64,000 bases of DNA from an uncultured Psychromonas sp. (GTDB taxonomy: Bacteria; Pseudomonadota; Gammaproteobacteria; Enterobacterales; Psychromonadaceae): NCBI RefSeq assembly GCF_947489755.1, contig NZ_CANLFB010000001.1:62001-126000 (forward strand). Reading direction: 5' to 3'. The notes under the pieces are model-generated. The model made no database searches. It worked only from the letters and a program-made list of their open reading frames with translations, and was not told the origin of the DNA. Both the position numbers and the translations under genes were made by a program. Below, in pieces: positions 38,475 through 47,317 of this stretch. Each line of letters begins with the position of its first letter. Within the stretch, counting starts at the first letter, position 1.

Positions 38475-38504
38475 TTTTTATAGTAGTTATTTTTGAGGCG
38501 CATC

Positions 38505-40328
38505 ATGTCGTTAGATAAATTAAGAAATATAGCCATCATTGCTCACGTTGACCATGGTAAAACAACATTGGTTGATAAACTGTTAGAGCAGTCTGGTACT
38601 TTGGATTCACGTGGTGATAATGAAGAACGTGTAATGGATTCTAACGATCTTGAAAAAGAACGTGGTATTACTATCCTTGCAAAAAATACAGCAATCGTAT
38701 GGAACGATTACCATATCAATATCGTAGACACGCCTGGACATGCCGATTTCGGTGGTGAAGTAGAGCGTATTCTATCTATGGTAGACAGTGTATGTCTTAT
38801 CGTTGATGCGGTTGATGGTCCAATGCCACAAACTCGCTTTGTAACGCAAAAAGCATTTGCACACGGTCTTAAGCCAATTGTTGTTATCAACAAAATTGAT
38901 AAGCCTGGTGCTCGTCCTGAATGGGTAATGGATCAAGTATTTGATTTATTTGACAACCTAGGCGCGACTGATGAGCAATTAGACTTCCAAGTGGTTTATG
39001 CTTCTGCATTAAACGGTTGGGCAAGTACTGATATGGACACTCAAAAAGATAACATGGAAGATTTATTCCAAACTATCGTTGATACTGTTGCTCCACCAGA
39101 AGCGGATCGCGATGGCGACTTCCAAATGCAAATCTCTCAGCTTGATTACAACTCTTACGTAGGTGTTATCGGTGTTGGTCGTATTACACGTGGTCACGTT
39201 AAAGTAAACCAAGCGGTTACTATTATTGGTGCTGACGGTAAAGAACGTAAAGGCAAAGTAGGTCAAGTATTAGGTTACTTAGGTCTAGAACGTCATGATA
39301 TTGAATATGGTGAAGCTGGCGACATTATTGCAATTAGTGGTTTAGGCGAGCTTAAAATCTCTGACACTATCTGTGCACAAAACAATGTTGAAGCAATGAC
39401 GCCATTAACTGTTGATGAACCAACGGTAACAATGACTTTCCAAGTAAACAACTCTCCATTCTGTGGTAAAGAAGGTAAGTTCGTTACATCACGTAACATT
39501 CTTGACCGTTTGAATAAAGAGCTTGTACATAACGTTGCACTTAAAGTAGAAGAAACTGCCGATCCTGATAAATTCAAAGTATCTGGTCGTGGTGAGCTAC
39601 ATTTAGGTATCTTAATTGAAAACATGCGTCGTGAAGGTTTTGAGCTAGCAGTATCTCGTCCTGAAGTTATCGAACGTATGATTGATGGTCAGTTACATGA
39701 GCCAATGGAAACATTGACAGTTGACTGTGAAGAAGCACATCAAGGTTCAATCATGGAACAATTAGGTATCCGTAAAGCGGAACTAACTAACATGATTCCT
39801 GATGGTAAAGGTCGTGTACGTTTAGACTTTATGATTCCAAGTCGTGGTTTAATCGGTTTCCAAACTGAGTTCATGACAATCACATCTGGTTCTGGTCTTT
39901 TATACCATAGCTTTGATCACTACGGTCTACATAAAGGCGGTACAATTGGTCAACGTCAAAATGGTGTAATGGTTTGTAATCAAACTGGTAAAGCGGTTAC
40001 ATACTCACTATTCTTCTTACAAGATCGTGGTCGTTTATTCCTAGGTCATGCTACAGAAGTTTACGAAGGTCAAATCATCGGTATTCATAACCGTTCAAAC
40101 GATTTAACAGTTAACTGTATTCGTGGTAAACAGCTTACTAACGTTCGTTCTTCTGGTACAGATGAAGCGCAAACACTTTCACCAGCAATCATTCTAACGC
40201 TTGAACAAGCGCTTGAATTTATTGATGTTGATGAATTAGTAGAAGTAACGCCGTTAAGCATTCGTATCCGTAAGAAATTACTGGGTGAGAATGAACGTAA
40301 GCGTGCAGCTCGTCCTACTAAAGGTTAA
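38505..40328 (+). CDS. typA: ribosome-associated GTPase TypA/BipA
   Basis: Translational GTPase that binds 70S ribosomes and helps 50S assembly, especially in the cold and under stress. It has 607 residues, as in E. coli. G1 is AHVDHGKT, with RGITI in switch [15 protein letters not shown] as G3, and NKID as G4. EF-G-like domains and the TypA-specific C-terminal domain follow. The ATG at 38505 has GAGG upstream; an in-frame TTG at 38493 is less likely. The position next to glnA and upstream of yihY-dtd matches E. coli gene order. Confidence 0.97.
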   Translation: MSLDKLRNIAIIAHVDHGKTTLVDKLLEQSGTLDSRGDNEERVMDSNDLEKERGITILAKNTAIVWNDYHINIVDTPGHADFGGEVERILSMVDSVCLIVDAVDGPMPQTRFVTQKAFAHGLKPIVVINKIDKPGARPEWVMDQVFDLFDNLGATDEQLDFQVVYASALNGWASTDMDTQKDNMEDLFQTIVDTVAPPEADRDGDFQMQISQLDYNSYVGVIGVGRITRGHVKVNQAVTIIGADGKERKGKVGQVLGYLGLERHDIEYGEAGDIIAISGLGELKISDTICAQNNVEAMTPLTVDEPTVTMTFQVNNSPFCGKEGKFVTSRNILDRLNKELVHNVALKVEETADPDKFKVSGRGELHLGILIENMRREGFELAVSRPEVIERMIDGQLHEPMETLTVDCEEAHQGSIMEQLGIRKAELTNMIPDGKGRVRLDFMIPSRGLIGFQTEFMTITSGSGLLYHSFDHYGLHKGGTIGQRQNGVMVCNQTGKAVTYSLFFLQDRGRLFLGHATEVYEGQIIGIHNRSNDLTVNCIRGKQLTNVRSSGTDEAQTLSPAIILTLEQALEFIDVDELVEVTPLSIRIRKKLLGENERKRAARPTKG

Positions 40329-40361
40329 TTCGTTTCTTTAAACGATAAATAACCTATTATT

Positions 40362-40392
40362 AAGGTCTTACTTCGGTAAGGCCTTTTTTTTG
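40362..40392 (+). terminator. terminator after typA
   Basis: aaggtcttac / gtaaggcctt stem with one G-U pair and a TTCG tetraloop, followed by a long T-run. Confidence 0.92.
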
Positions 40393-40502
40393 TTTACGAT
40401 TTACAGGTATAGTAATACTTACCTGACTAATTAAGGGCTCTATTTTGCTTGTTAAAATAACTTATTTCTTCTTTGTAAGTTTCGTACAAGCAGGGTTCAA
40501 TC

Positions 40503-40587
40503 ATTAATGAATTAACATTGTTTAGTTAACTCTCGACAGACGATTAACGAAGTTAATCTTTGAAAGGCCTTAACTTACACCTTAAAC
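40503..40587 (-). repeat. dispersed intergenic repeat, copy 2
   Basis: Inverted relative to copy 1 at 18619-18705. On the minus strand it reads from a gtttaaggtg block through aagattaactt and gtcgag to aatgttaattcattaat. On the plus strand it includes a perfect seven-base inverted repeat (gattaac / gttaatc) at 40542-40558. Confidence 0.65.
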
Positions 40588-40675
40588 TAAGCCATTATTT
40601 CTGCGTAAAACGTAGAGCTCTTATTTATCTAATCGGTATAAACATTCGATAACAAACTTATTTAGGGATGCTATT

Positions 40676-41566
40676 TTGCAATTACAACAGCAAGTATTAG
40701 TACAGAAAATAAAACTATTTTATAACTATTGTATATTTTTATGGAAACGTAGCCAGGAAGATAATATTAAGGTTCCTGCGGGCCACTTGGCTTATGTCAC
40801 CTTACTTTCAATCGTACCTTGTCTTGCCGTCGTTTTTTATATGTTGTCTGCTTTTCCCATGTTTTCTGAATTAAATAAAATTATAGAAGATCTTATTTAC
40901 AATAACTTTGTACCCACTGCCGGCAGTGCGGTTAAAGAGCATATGACAGGGTTTATAGAAAATACTAAACAAATGAGTATGGTAGGTATCGCCTCGCTCG
41001 TGGTGATTGCTTTACTATTGATCTCTACTATTGATCAAACTCTTAATCGTATTTGGCGTTGTGATAGAAAACGTTCTACAGTACATGCCTTTACTATCTA
41101 TTGGACTATTTTAAGCTTAGGTCCCATCATCATTGGTGGCAGTATTGCACTAAGCTCATATCTTGTTTCTATTGTAAAAACGGATGGTTTTTTATCCGTA
41201 GGGCAACAATTACTGAGCTTTATGCCTTTTATCTTCGCTTGGTTAGCATTTGCGGGTGTTTATACTTTAGTTCCTCACCAGCGTGTTACTTTTCGTTATG
41301 CGTTAATTGGCGGATTTGTTGCCGCGCTTTTATTTAATCTAGCGACAGATCTTTTTAGCCTTTATATTACTAACTTTCCTTCTCAACAAATCATTTATGG
41401 TGCGCTTGCCGTTATCCCTATCATGTTTGTTTGGATCTATTTCAGCTGGATAATTGTCTTAATCGGGGCTGAAGTGACAGCGACCTTAGAAGAATTTTTA
41501 GATGCCTCTGAAAAAGAAATAGATGAAGAAGAAAATGCATTAGAAGCACTTGAGAAAAACACATGA
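40676..41566 (+). CDS. yihY: YihY-family inner membrane protein
   Basis: Polytopic membrane protein of the YihY/BrkB family (once mis-called RNase BN), 296 residues with about six hydrophobic segments. It has the conserved [26 protein letters not shown] motif near residue 38, [12 protein letters not shown], and [21 protein letters not shown] near the C-terminus, then an acidic tail. The start is TTG with AGGGA upstream. It overlaps dtd by four bases (ATGA), as in E. coli, where yihY also precedes dtd. No transport substrate is established. Confidence 0.88.
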   Translation: MQLQQQVLVQKIKLFYNYCIFLWKRSQEDNIKVPAGHLAYVTLLSIVPCLAVVFYMLSAFPMFSELNKIIEDLIYNNFVPTAGSAVKEHMTGFIENTKQMSMVGIASLVVIALLLISTIDQTLNRIWRCDRKRSTVHAFTIYWTILSLGPIIIGGSIALSSYLVSIVKTDGFLSVGQQLLSFMPFIFAWLAFAGVYTLVPHQRVTFRYALIGGFVAALLFNLATDLFSLYITNFPSQQIIYGALAVIPIMFVWIYFSWIIVLIGAEVTATLEEFLDASEKEIDEEENALEALEKNT

Positions 41567-42000
41567 TTGCAATGATTCAACGAGTAACAAATGCGTCAGT
41601 AACGGTAGAAAATGAAGTAGTCGGTGCAATAACACAGGGCTTATTAGTGTTATTGTGTGTTGAACAAGGGGATACAGACAAGCAATGCCAACGCTTGGCT
41701 GAAAAAGTCTTAGCATATCGTATTTTTGCAGATGACAATGGCAAAATGAATTTGAATGTGAAACAAGCGGAAGGGGATTTACTCGTTATTTCACAGTTTA
41801 CGCTCGCGGCGGATACTAAAAAAGGTAATCGTCCAGGCTTTAGTAATGGTGCAGATCCAACGGAAGCAAAACGCTTGTATCAGCTCTTCAATGATCAATG
41901 CATTAAGCTAGGTTGCCATGTTGAAAATGGAATTTTTGCAGCAGATATGCAAGTGACTTCTACGAATGATGGACCGACTACTTTTTGGTTACAGGTTTAG
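41563..42000 (+). CDS. dtd: D-aminoacyl-tRNA deacylase Dtd
   Basis: Hydrolyses D-amino acids (and glycine) wrongly attached to tRNA. It has 145 residues, as in E. coli. The [23 protein letters not shown] block contains the SQFTL motif. The NxGP(V)T-type cross-subunit loop reads [12 protein letters not shown] at the C-terminus, with Asp where Gly-cis-Pro is usually preceded by Ser/Asn-Gly. Translationally coupled to yihY. Confidence 0.96.
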   Translation: MIAMIQRVTNASVTVENEVVGAITQGLLVLLCVEQGDTDKQCQRLAEKVLAYRIFADDNGKMNLNVKQAEGDLLVISQFTLAADTKKGNRPGFSNGADPTEAKRLYQLFNDQCIKLGCHVENGIFAADMQVTSTNDGPTTFWLQV

Positions 42001-42033
42001 TTTTTAGTTGAAGAAAGTAAGAAGATATATAGC

Positions 42034-42068
42034 TAGACAAGGTATTTCAATCATACCTTGTCTAATTT
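42034..42068 (+). terminator. hairpin between dtd and the pilin remnant
   Basis: Perfect 12-pair stem (tagacaaggtat / ataccttgtcta) with a seven-base loop. The T-run is short, so efficiency is uncertain. Confidence 0.65.
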
Positions 42069-42076
42069 ATTGAGGT

Positions 42077-42794
42077 TTAGAACCTGCGGGTGATTTCCAC
42101 TGTGCTATCACCTGTGTTATCACCTATATTTGCAATAGCTATTTGTTCGTCGTAGTGTAAACCTATACTAGTATTTGTCACATCTACATAGTTACGGTAT
42201 AGAGCCATATTGATCACCAGAGGCTTCTTTTTAACTGATGCTTCCGTTGCATAAGTAGCCATATATGAATCTGTATTACCTAACAAGGTTACACCGTAAT
42301 CAGAGTTACTAGCCGATTGGTAATCTGAATATAAAGTAGTTCCAATGTTTCCATTACTATTGACTACTGATGAAGATGTAGTGCCATCATCATTTAGGTT
42401 GGTGATATTTCCATTAATTCGTACTTTAAAAGAACTCTCTGTAAGAATAGTTAATGTTGCACCTTCTTCTACTTTAATACTGCCACCTATAAAAGTATCT
42501 GTGCTTAAATAAATCGTCACATTACTATCGCTTTCTACAGTGACTTCATATTCATCATCTTCTAATGTGCTGAAACTTAGTGTGTAATGGGTATTGCTAT
42601 AATCTCCAGCCGTTGCGCCTGCTCCTGAATAGATGCCATTGCGAGAGTAATAACGCTCTAATTTTTGACTTAACTTAACTATCGATTGTTGTGTTTCATA
42701 ACGATAGTTTTGTTGTATTGATTTTACATACGATGCATAGGCAACTTGCGCTATTATTGGCTTGTAGAATGTTAGACAGGGAAAATTTAATCAT
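42077..42794 (-). pseudogene. type IV minor pilin (PilE-like), frameshifted remnant
   Basis: The open frame 42077-42520 has no credible start of its own. Reading upstream in the same frame gives IIAQVAYASYVKSIQQNYRY, then KLSQKLERYYSRNGIYSGAG, which is the conserved helix and ERYY..NGxY region of PilE-type minor pilins. That frame meets a stop at about 42790 without an ATG. The expected pilin N-terminus is in another frame: ATG at 42794 gives MIKFSLSNILQANNS, comparable with GFSLIELL, but Gly-1 is Lys and Glu5 is Asn. A frameshift near 42765-42775 and loss of processing residues imply a dead gene. No other pilus genes are nearby. Confidence 0.6.
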
Positions 42795-43005
42795 ATTTAT
42801 ATACCGATTCACTTTATCGTACTTTAGCTTATTATTAATTAAATATTACAAGATATACCTTGTAGGTATATTAGCTTAGTATGATAAATATACACAGCCC
42901 TCATTGATTTTATTAAGAGATGAGTAGTATTATTTTTGGGGAACTTGTAGCATAGTGCTCAGTCTTAATTATTGACTTCCACCTACAATTTAAAGAGCTC
43001 ATCTA

Positions 43006-45897
43006 ATGCTGTCTATTAAGCCTATCTATCTATTATTTAACTGTTTCTTTTTATGTTTTTCTACCTTTTTGCATGCCGCGACTAATACACAACCTGAGTC
43101 TTCTATGAAAAAATTCGAAATAATTAATAGTGCTATGAAACAGAGTCCAAATGATAAACGTGAGTATCAAGTAATTCGTCTTAAAAATGAGTTGGAAGTC
43201 TTATTAATCTCTGATCCAGATTTACAAAATAGTGCCGCTTCTTTATCTGTTCCTGTTGGTAGCATGCATAATCCTGATTCTCAATTGGGGTTAGCACACT
43301 ATTTAGAGCATATGTTATTTCTTGGTTCAAAAAAGTATCCTGTCATCAATGAATACAGTCAATTTATGAGTCAAAATGGTGGGTATACCAATGCTTACAC
43401 TGCACAAGATGCAACTGTATATGGCTTTGAAGTGAATGATAATGTATTTGGTGAAGCATTAGACAGATTAGGCGATGTAATGCATGCGCCTTTATTAGAT
43501 GAAAAATATGCTGATAAAGAGCGTCATACCGTTAATGCTGAAAATGAAACGTATGTGGATAACGACATGCGTAAATTATATGCATTACAACGCTACTCAT
43601 TAAACCCTGAACACCCAATGGCCCGTTTTAGTACGGGTGATTTAACAACTCTTGTTGATAAGCCTGGGAGTGTTTTACAGGAAGAGCTGGAGTTGTTCTT
43701 TAAACAAAACTATTCCGCTAACACAATGAAAGTGGCCTTAACAAGCCCTCGTTCAATTGAGAATATGCAAAAAATCGCGGTGAAATACTTAACGCAAATT
43801 CCAAATAATAATGTCACTAAACCGATCATAATGACGCCGCTTTTAACAGATGAGCAGTTAGCATTAGAAGTACAAATGAAGCCCACTGCAGAGCTCAAGT
43901 TATTACAAGTTAACTTTTTAGTGCCGAGTGTCAAAGATGAATATATGTATCAACCTGGTGGTTATATTAGTCGCTTATTAGGATCTGATCATAAAGGTGG
44001 TTTATCTGATTACTTACAAAAGCTTGGATTAGCAGAATCAGTTTCTGCTGGATTTTATGGTGCACACAGTGAACAGTATTCACAGTTTAGTATGACGTTT
44101 AAACTAACGAATAAAGGGTTAAGCAAACAAGATACGGTTATTGGGAGCTTATTTGCTTATATCCATTTAATTAAAGAGCAAGGTATCAACCAATTACAAT
44201 ATTCTGAACAAAAGAAAAGTTTGGATAACTATTTTCAATTTCTACCTAAGCAAGCCAGTTTTAACAATGTGATGTCTTTGGCTGCTAATATGCAACATTA
44301 CCCTTTACAAGATCTCTTAGTTTATCCATATCGTTTAGATGAATTTAACCCTACGTTTATCACACAGTTAATCGGTTATTTAACACCAGAAAATAGTCGA
44401 TTATTTGTTGTATCGCCAAACGCAGTGGTTAATAAAGATATCCCCTATTATAAAGGGAAGTATTCACAAGCAAAAATTAAAAAGTCACGTTTACAGCTGT
44501 GGCTTAACAAGGCAGCAACAATACAACCTGAATTGATCCTACCTGTTCGTAATGAGTGGTTACCTGAGAATTTAGTATTGGTTGAACAAGAGAAAAATAA
44601 AAAAGCGATACAACTTGTGAAGGAATCAGGTCTCTCTGTTTGGTTTAAACAAAGCCAACTAAAAGAACCTAAAGGCATTTATAAGTTACAGCTTAATAAT
44701 GATCTTAATGATCAAACTCCTGCCGCTAGAGTTAAAATGAATTTGTTATTAAATATTTTACAAAAGCAATTAGCAGAACTAAGTTTTGTCACTCAAGAAG
44801 CAGGGTTAGGTTTCTCCATTAGTAGTAGTGATGGGTTACTGATTAGCACGAGTGGCTATAGTGATAAGCAGAGTAAGTTATTGTTGATGTTATTGACACA
44901 CATTGAGAATATGAAGTTTGATGAGCAATCGTTGAGACTAGCGAAACAAGAATTAACACGCCGTTTAAATAATCAATCTAAAAGTAAAGCGATGGATTTA
45001 GGTTTAGATGGTTTTAGAAAAATCATTCGCCAGCCATCTTGGTCTGATCAAGCGTTATTAGCGCAGATTGATGGTGTAACAAGTGATGATTTAAGTGAGT
45101 TAATCAAACAGATATTGTCAACATCGAGTTTACGCTTATTAGCTTTAGGTAATTTTTCCACGTTAGATGTTTTGCAATTAACAGCAAAACTTAAACTTAA
45201 AGTGAAAATTCAACCTAATGCCTTTTATACGACGAAACGTTTGAAAGCAGACCCTCAGCAGGGGGCTTTAAATTACGTTCGTGAATCTGAGTTAGAAGAT
45301 GATGCGTTGGTGAGTCTTTATTTAGCCAAAAACCAAGACATTATTTCATTAGCTAAAGCGGAGTTACTTAATAAACTCCTTAAGCCTGCTTTCTATGACC
45401 AAATTCGTACACAAGAGCAATTAACATATTCTCCCTTTACAGCAACAGTACAAGTAGATGAAAGTGTTGGGTTTGGTCTCTTTACGCAAAGTCCTGCGGT
45501 TGGCAGTGCAACATTATATGAACGCTTTCAAGTGTTCTTAGAAAATTTTAAAACGACTTTAATGGAAACAAAAGAAAGTGATTTTGAAGAAATAAAAAAA
45601 GCACATATTGCGAATTATTTAGCTAAACCAAGTAACTTGGGTACTGAGTTTTCTTACTTAACAGACGAATGGATGAGTAATAAAGAAAACATTGATACTA
45701 AATTACAACATGTTGCTAGATTAAAATCTGTTTCATTAAAACAAGTACAGCAGTATTACACTGATTTATTTTTTGATGCACAGGAAACACAGCAAATAAT
45801 AGTGCAAGTGAAGGGTAAAAAGTTCAGCGAAGAGAAGCCTTTAGAATTAACCCCTCAGGTATCCATTTCAAATGTAGATGAACTTCCTAAACAATAA
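43006..45897 (+). CDS. ptrA: pitrilysin-family (M16) zinc protease, secreted
   Basis: Periplasmic insulinase-type metalloprotease of 963 residues, matching E. coli protease III (962). A signal peptide ends at about residue 25 (FSTFLHAA). The inverted zinc motif HYLEH is near residue 93-97, with the downstream Glu in NAENETYVDND. Four M16 domains follow, including the C-terminal LTYSPFTATVQ region. Such enzymes degrade small peptides in the periplasm. In E. coli ptrA lies in the recBCD cluster; here it stands alone. Confidence 0.9.
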   Translation: MLSIKPIYLLFNCFFLCFSTFLHAATNTQPESSMKKFEIINSAMKQSPNDKREYQVIRLKNELEVLLISDPDLQNSAASLSVPVGSMHNPDSQLGLAHYLEHMLFLGSKKYPVINEYSQFMSQNGGYTNAYTAQDATVYGFEVNDNVFGEALDRLGDVMHAPLLDEKYADKERHTVNAENETYVDNDMRKLYALQRYSLNPEHPMARFSTGDLTTLVDKPGSVLQEELELFFKQNYSANTMKVALTSPRSIENMQKIAVKYLTQIPNNNVTKPIIMTPLLTDEQLALEVQMKPTAELKLLQVNFLVPSVKDEYMYQPGGYISRLLGSDHKGGLSDYLQKLGLAESVSAGFYGAHSEQYSQFSMTFKLTNKGLSKQDTVIGSLFAYIHLIKEQGINQLQYSEQKKSLDNYFQFLPKQASFNNVMSLAANMQHYPLQDLLVYPYRLDEFNPTFITQLIGYLTPENSRLFVVSPNAVVNKDIPYYKGKYSQAKIKKSRLQLWLNKAATIQPELILPVRNEWLPENLVLVEQEKNKKAIQLVKESGLSVWFKQSQLKEPKGIYKLQLNNDLNDQTPAARVKMNLLLNILQKQLAELSFVTQEAGLGFSISSSDGLLISTSGYSDKQSKLLLMLLTHIENMKFDEQSLRLAKQELTRRLNNQSKSKAMDLGLDGFRKIIRQPSWSDQALLAQIDGVTSDDLSELIKQILSTSSLRLLALGNFSTLDVLQLTAKLKLKVKIQPNAFYTTKRLKADPQQGALNYVRESELEDDALVSLYLAKNQDIISLAKAELLNKLLKPAFYDQIRTQEQLTYSPFTATVQVDESVGFGLFTQSPAVGSATLYERFQVFLENFKTTLMETKESDFEEIKKAHIANYLAKPSNLGTEFSYLTDEWMSNKENIDTKLQHVARLKSVSLKQVQQYYTDLFFDAQETQQIIVQVKGKKFSEEKPLELTPQVSISNVDELPKQ

Positions 45898-45914
45898 AAA
45901 AGTAATTAATTGTT

Positions 45915-45950
45915 AAGCATTGATATTGAAGAAAATATCAATGCTTTTTT
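45915..45950 (+). terminator. terminator after the M16 protease gene
   Basis: Thirteen-pair stem (aagcattgatatt / aatatcaatgctt) followed by Ts. Confidence 0.88.
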
Positions 45951-46162
45951 ATTTTAATTTTTCTGATCCTATTCCTTCTCTTCAACGTAGTACCTATCAG
46001 CTTATTCCATTCTCTTTATTTTTCTTAAGTTAAAAGTTAGGATATTAATGTTACTTAGTTCTCATTTCTTTAAAATTATTAACGAAATGGTATTTTAAGT
46101 GAAGCTAAGAAAGCATATCACCACATTAGACTTTCATAAATTGCAAAAAAAGGAAAAATATT

Positions 46163-46903
46163 ATGAATAAATTGCTACTCACTGCTGCTATAGCACTGAC
46201 TGTGCCAATGGCTGCGCATGCGAAAAGCGAATTCGTAAAAGGAGATGCAACACTTGCTGGTGAAGCTGAATTAGGTGCCTCTCTCACTACCGGTAATACA
46301 GATACATCATCATTGAGAGGAAGTCTTGCATTCCAACAAGAATTAGGTGATTGGGAAAATGAATACACATTTTCAGGTGTTTATACAAAAGACGAGGATG
46401 AAGTTACTGCGAAACGTTTTTATACGGAATTACAAGGTAACTATCAACTTAATGATATAAGTTATTTGTTTGTAAATACGAGTTACGAAATAGACCCGTT
46501 TACTGGTTATGATTACACTTCAATAACTGCTGCTGGTTATGGTCATCACTTTATTGACAATGAAACGATGACTTTAAATGCAGAGTTAGGTCCTGGTTAT
46601 ATTTATCAAAAGCTTGATGATGAGTCTGCTGAAACAGAAGGTGAAGATTATGACTCAAGTGTCGTCGCTCACTTTGTTATTAATTTTGAAACTAAGATCA
46701 GTGACTCAGCTAAATTTCAGCAAAAGTTTGTTGGTGATTGGGGGAGTAAATTCGATGGTCGTTCTGAAACGTCATTATCAACCAATATTATTGGCGCGTT
46801 ATCGATGAAATTTGCTGTTGTTGTGAGTTATGACAACAAACCGCTTGATGATAAGAAAAGTACCGATACGGCAACAAATGTGACATTACTTTACGCTTTC
46901 TAA
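46163..46903 (+). CDS. DUF481 outer-membrane protein (YdiY-like)
   Basis: 246-residue predicted outer-membrane beta-barrel with signal peptide MNKLLLTAAIALTVPMAAHA. Alternating strands begin GEAELGASLTTGNTDTSSLRG, the typical DUF481 N-terminus, and the protein ends in Phe (LLYAF), the C-terminal signal for barrel insertion. Related proteins are called salt-induced outer-membrane proteins; a precise role is unknown. AAAGGA precedes the ATG, and an intrinsic terminator follows, so it is a single-gene unit. Confidence 0.85.
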   Translation: MNKLLLTAAIALTVPMAAHAKSEFVKGDATLAGEAELGASLTTGNTDTSSLRGSLAFQQELGDWENEYTFSGVYTKDEDEVTAKRFYTELQGNYQLNDISYLFVNTSYEIDPFTGYDYTSITAAGYGHHFIDNETMTLNAELGPGYIYQKLDDESAETEGEDYDSSVVAHFVINFETKISDSAKFQQKFVGDWGSKFDGRSETSLSTNIIGALSMKFAVVVSYDNKPLDDKKSTDTATNVTLLYAF

Positions 46904-46954
46904 AGTCTGTTAAATCATAGTTGTTAGCACGATATTCTATTTTAGCATGGTATG

Positions 46955-46981
46955 AAAAAGCTGGAGTCTCCAGCTTTTTAT
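46955..46981. terminator. terminator after the DUF481 gene
   Basis: Symmetric stem aaaaagctgga / tccagcttttt with a three-base loop; A- and T-runs allow action in both directions. Confidence 0.9.
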
Positions 46982-47317
46982 TATTCTAACTTAAATAAAC
47001 TAAGTTCAGTTACTAATACATTACTCGCTACGTATTTCATGATTATCTAAAATCGTAATGTTAGTTATTTTAACGTTTCGATGCCTATCTTAAAGAGTTT
47101 AAATAACATACAGTTTAATGTTGGTTTCTTATTGATATCAAGTTCACTCTTTCTCTCTTTTTTCTTTAACGAAGGCGATTTTATTGGCCTATATTGATGT
47201 GTCTAGTGATAAGTTGATCACAGTAAGTTGGTTATGATTTATCTTTTTTTTTTAATCATTACTTTAACCAAGTTCGTTTGATAAAGTCTCTCATTCTTAA
47301 ATAAAGGGTTAGAATTT
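46982..47317. other. 336-bp intergenic region upstream of the SBP-GGDEF gene
   Basis: AT-rich, no open frame and no repeat recognised. It presumably carries the promoter of the downstream gene. AAAGGG about ten bases before 47318 is the only plausible ribosome-binding site. Confidence 0.5.

Larger units (their letters stand above)
38068..38504. other. 437-bp divergent regulatory region, glnA / typA
   Basis: Contains the glnA sigma-54 promoter and NtrC sites in its left half. A 17-bp perfect inverted repeat (38428-38474) sits just before typA in its right half. No open frame. The typA promoter was not pinned down; it must lie between about 38270 and 38425, or beyond the inverted repeat. Confidence 0.6.
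40329..40675. other. 347-bp intergenic region between typA and yihY
   Basis: Contains the typA terminator, the second copy of the dispersed intergenic repeat (40503-40587) and presumably the yihY promoter. AGGGA lies eight bases before the yihY TTG. No open frame. Confidence 0.6.

Noticed and set aside
42691-42879. 62-codon plus-strand open frame upstream of the M16 protease gene
   Set aside because: It is antisense to the pilin remnant, lacks a ribosome-binding site and resembles nothing known.
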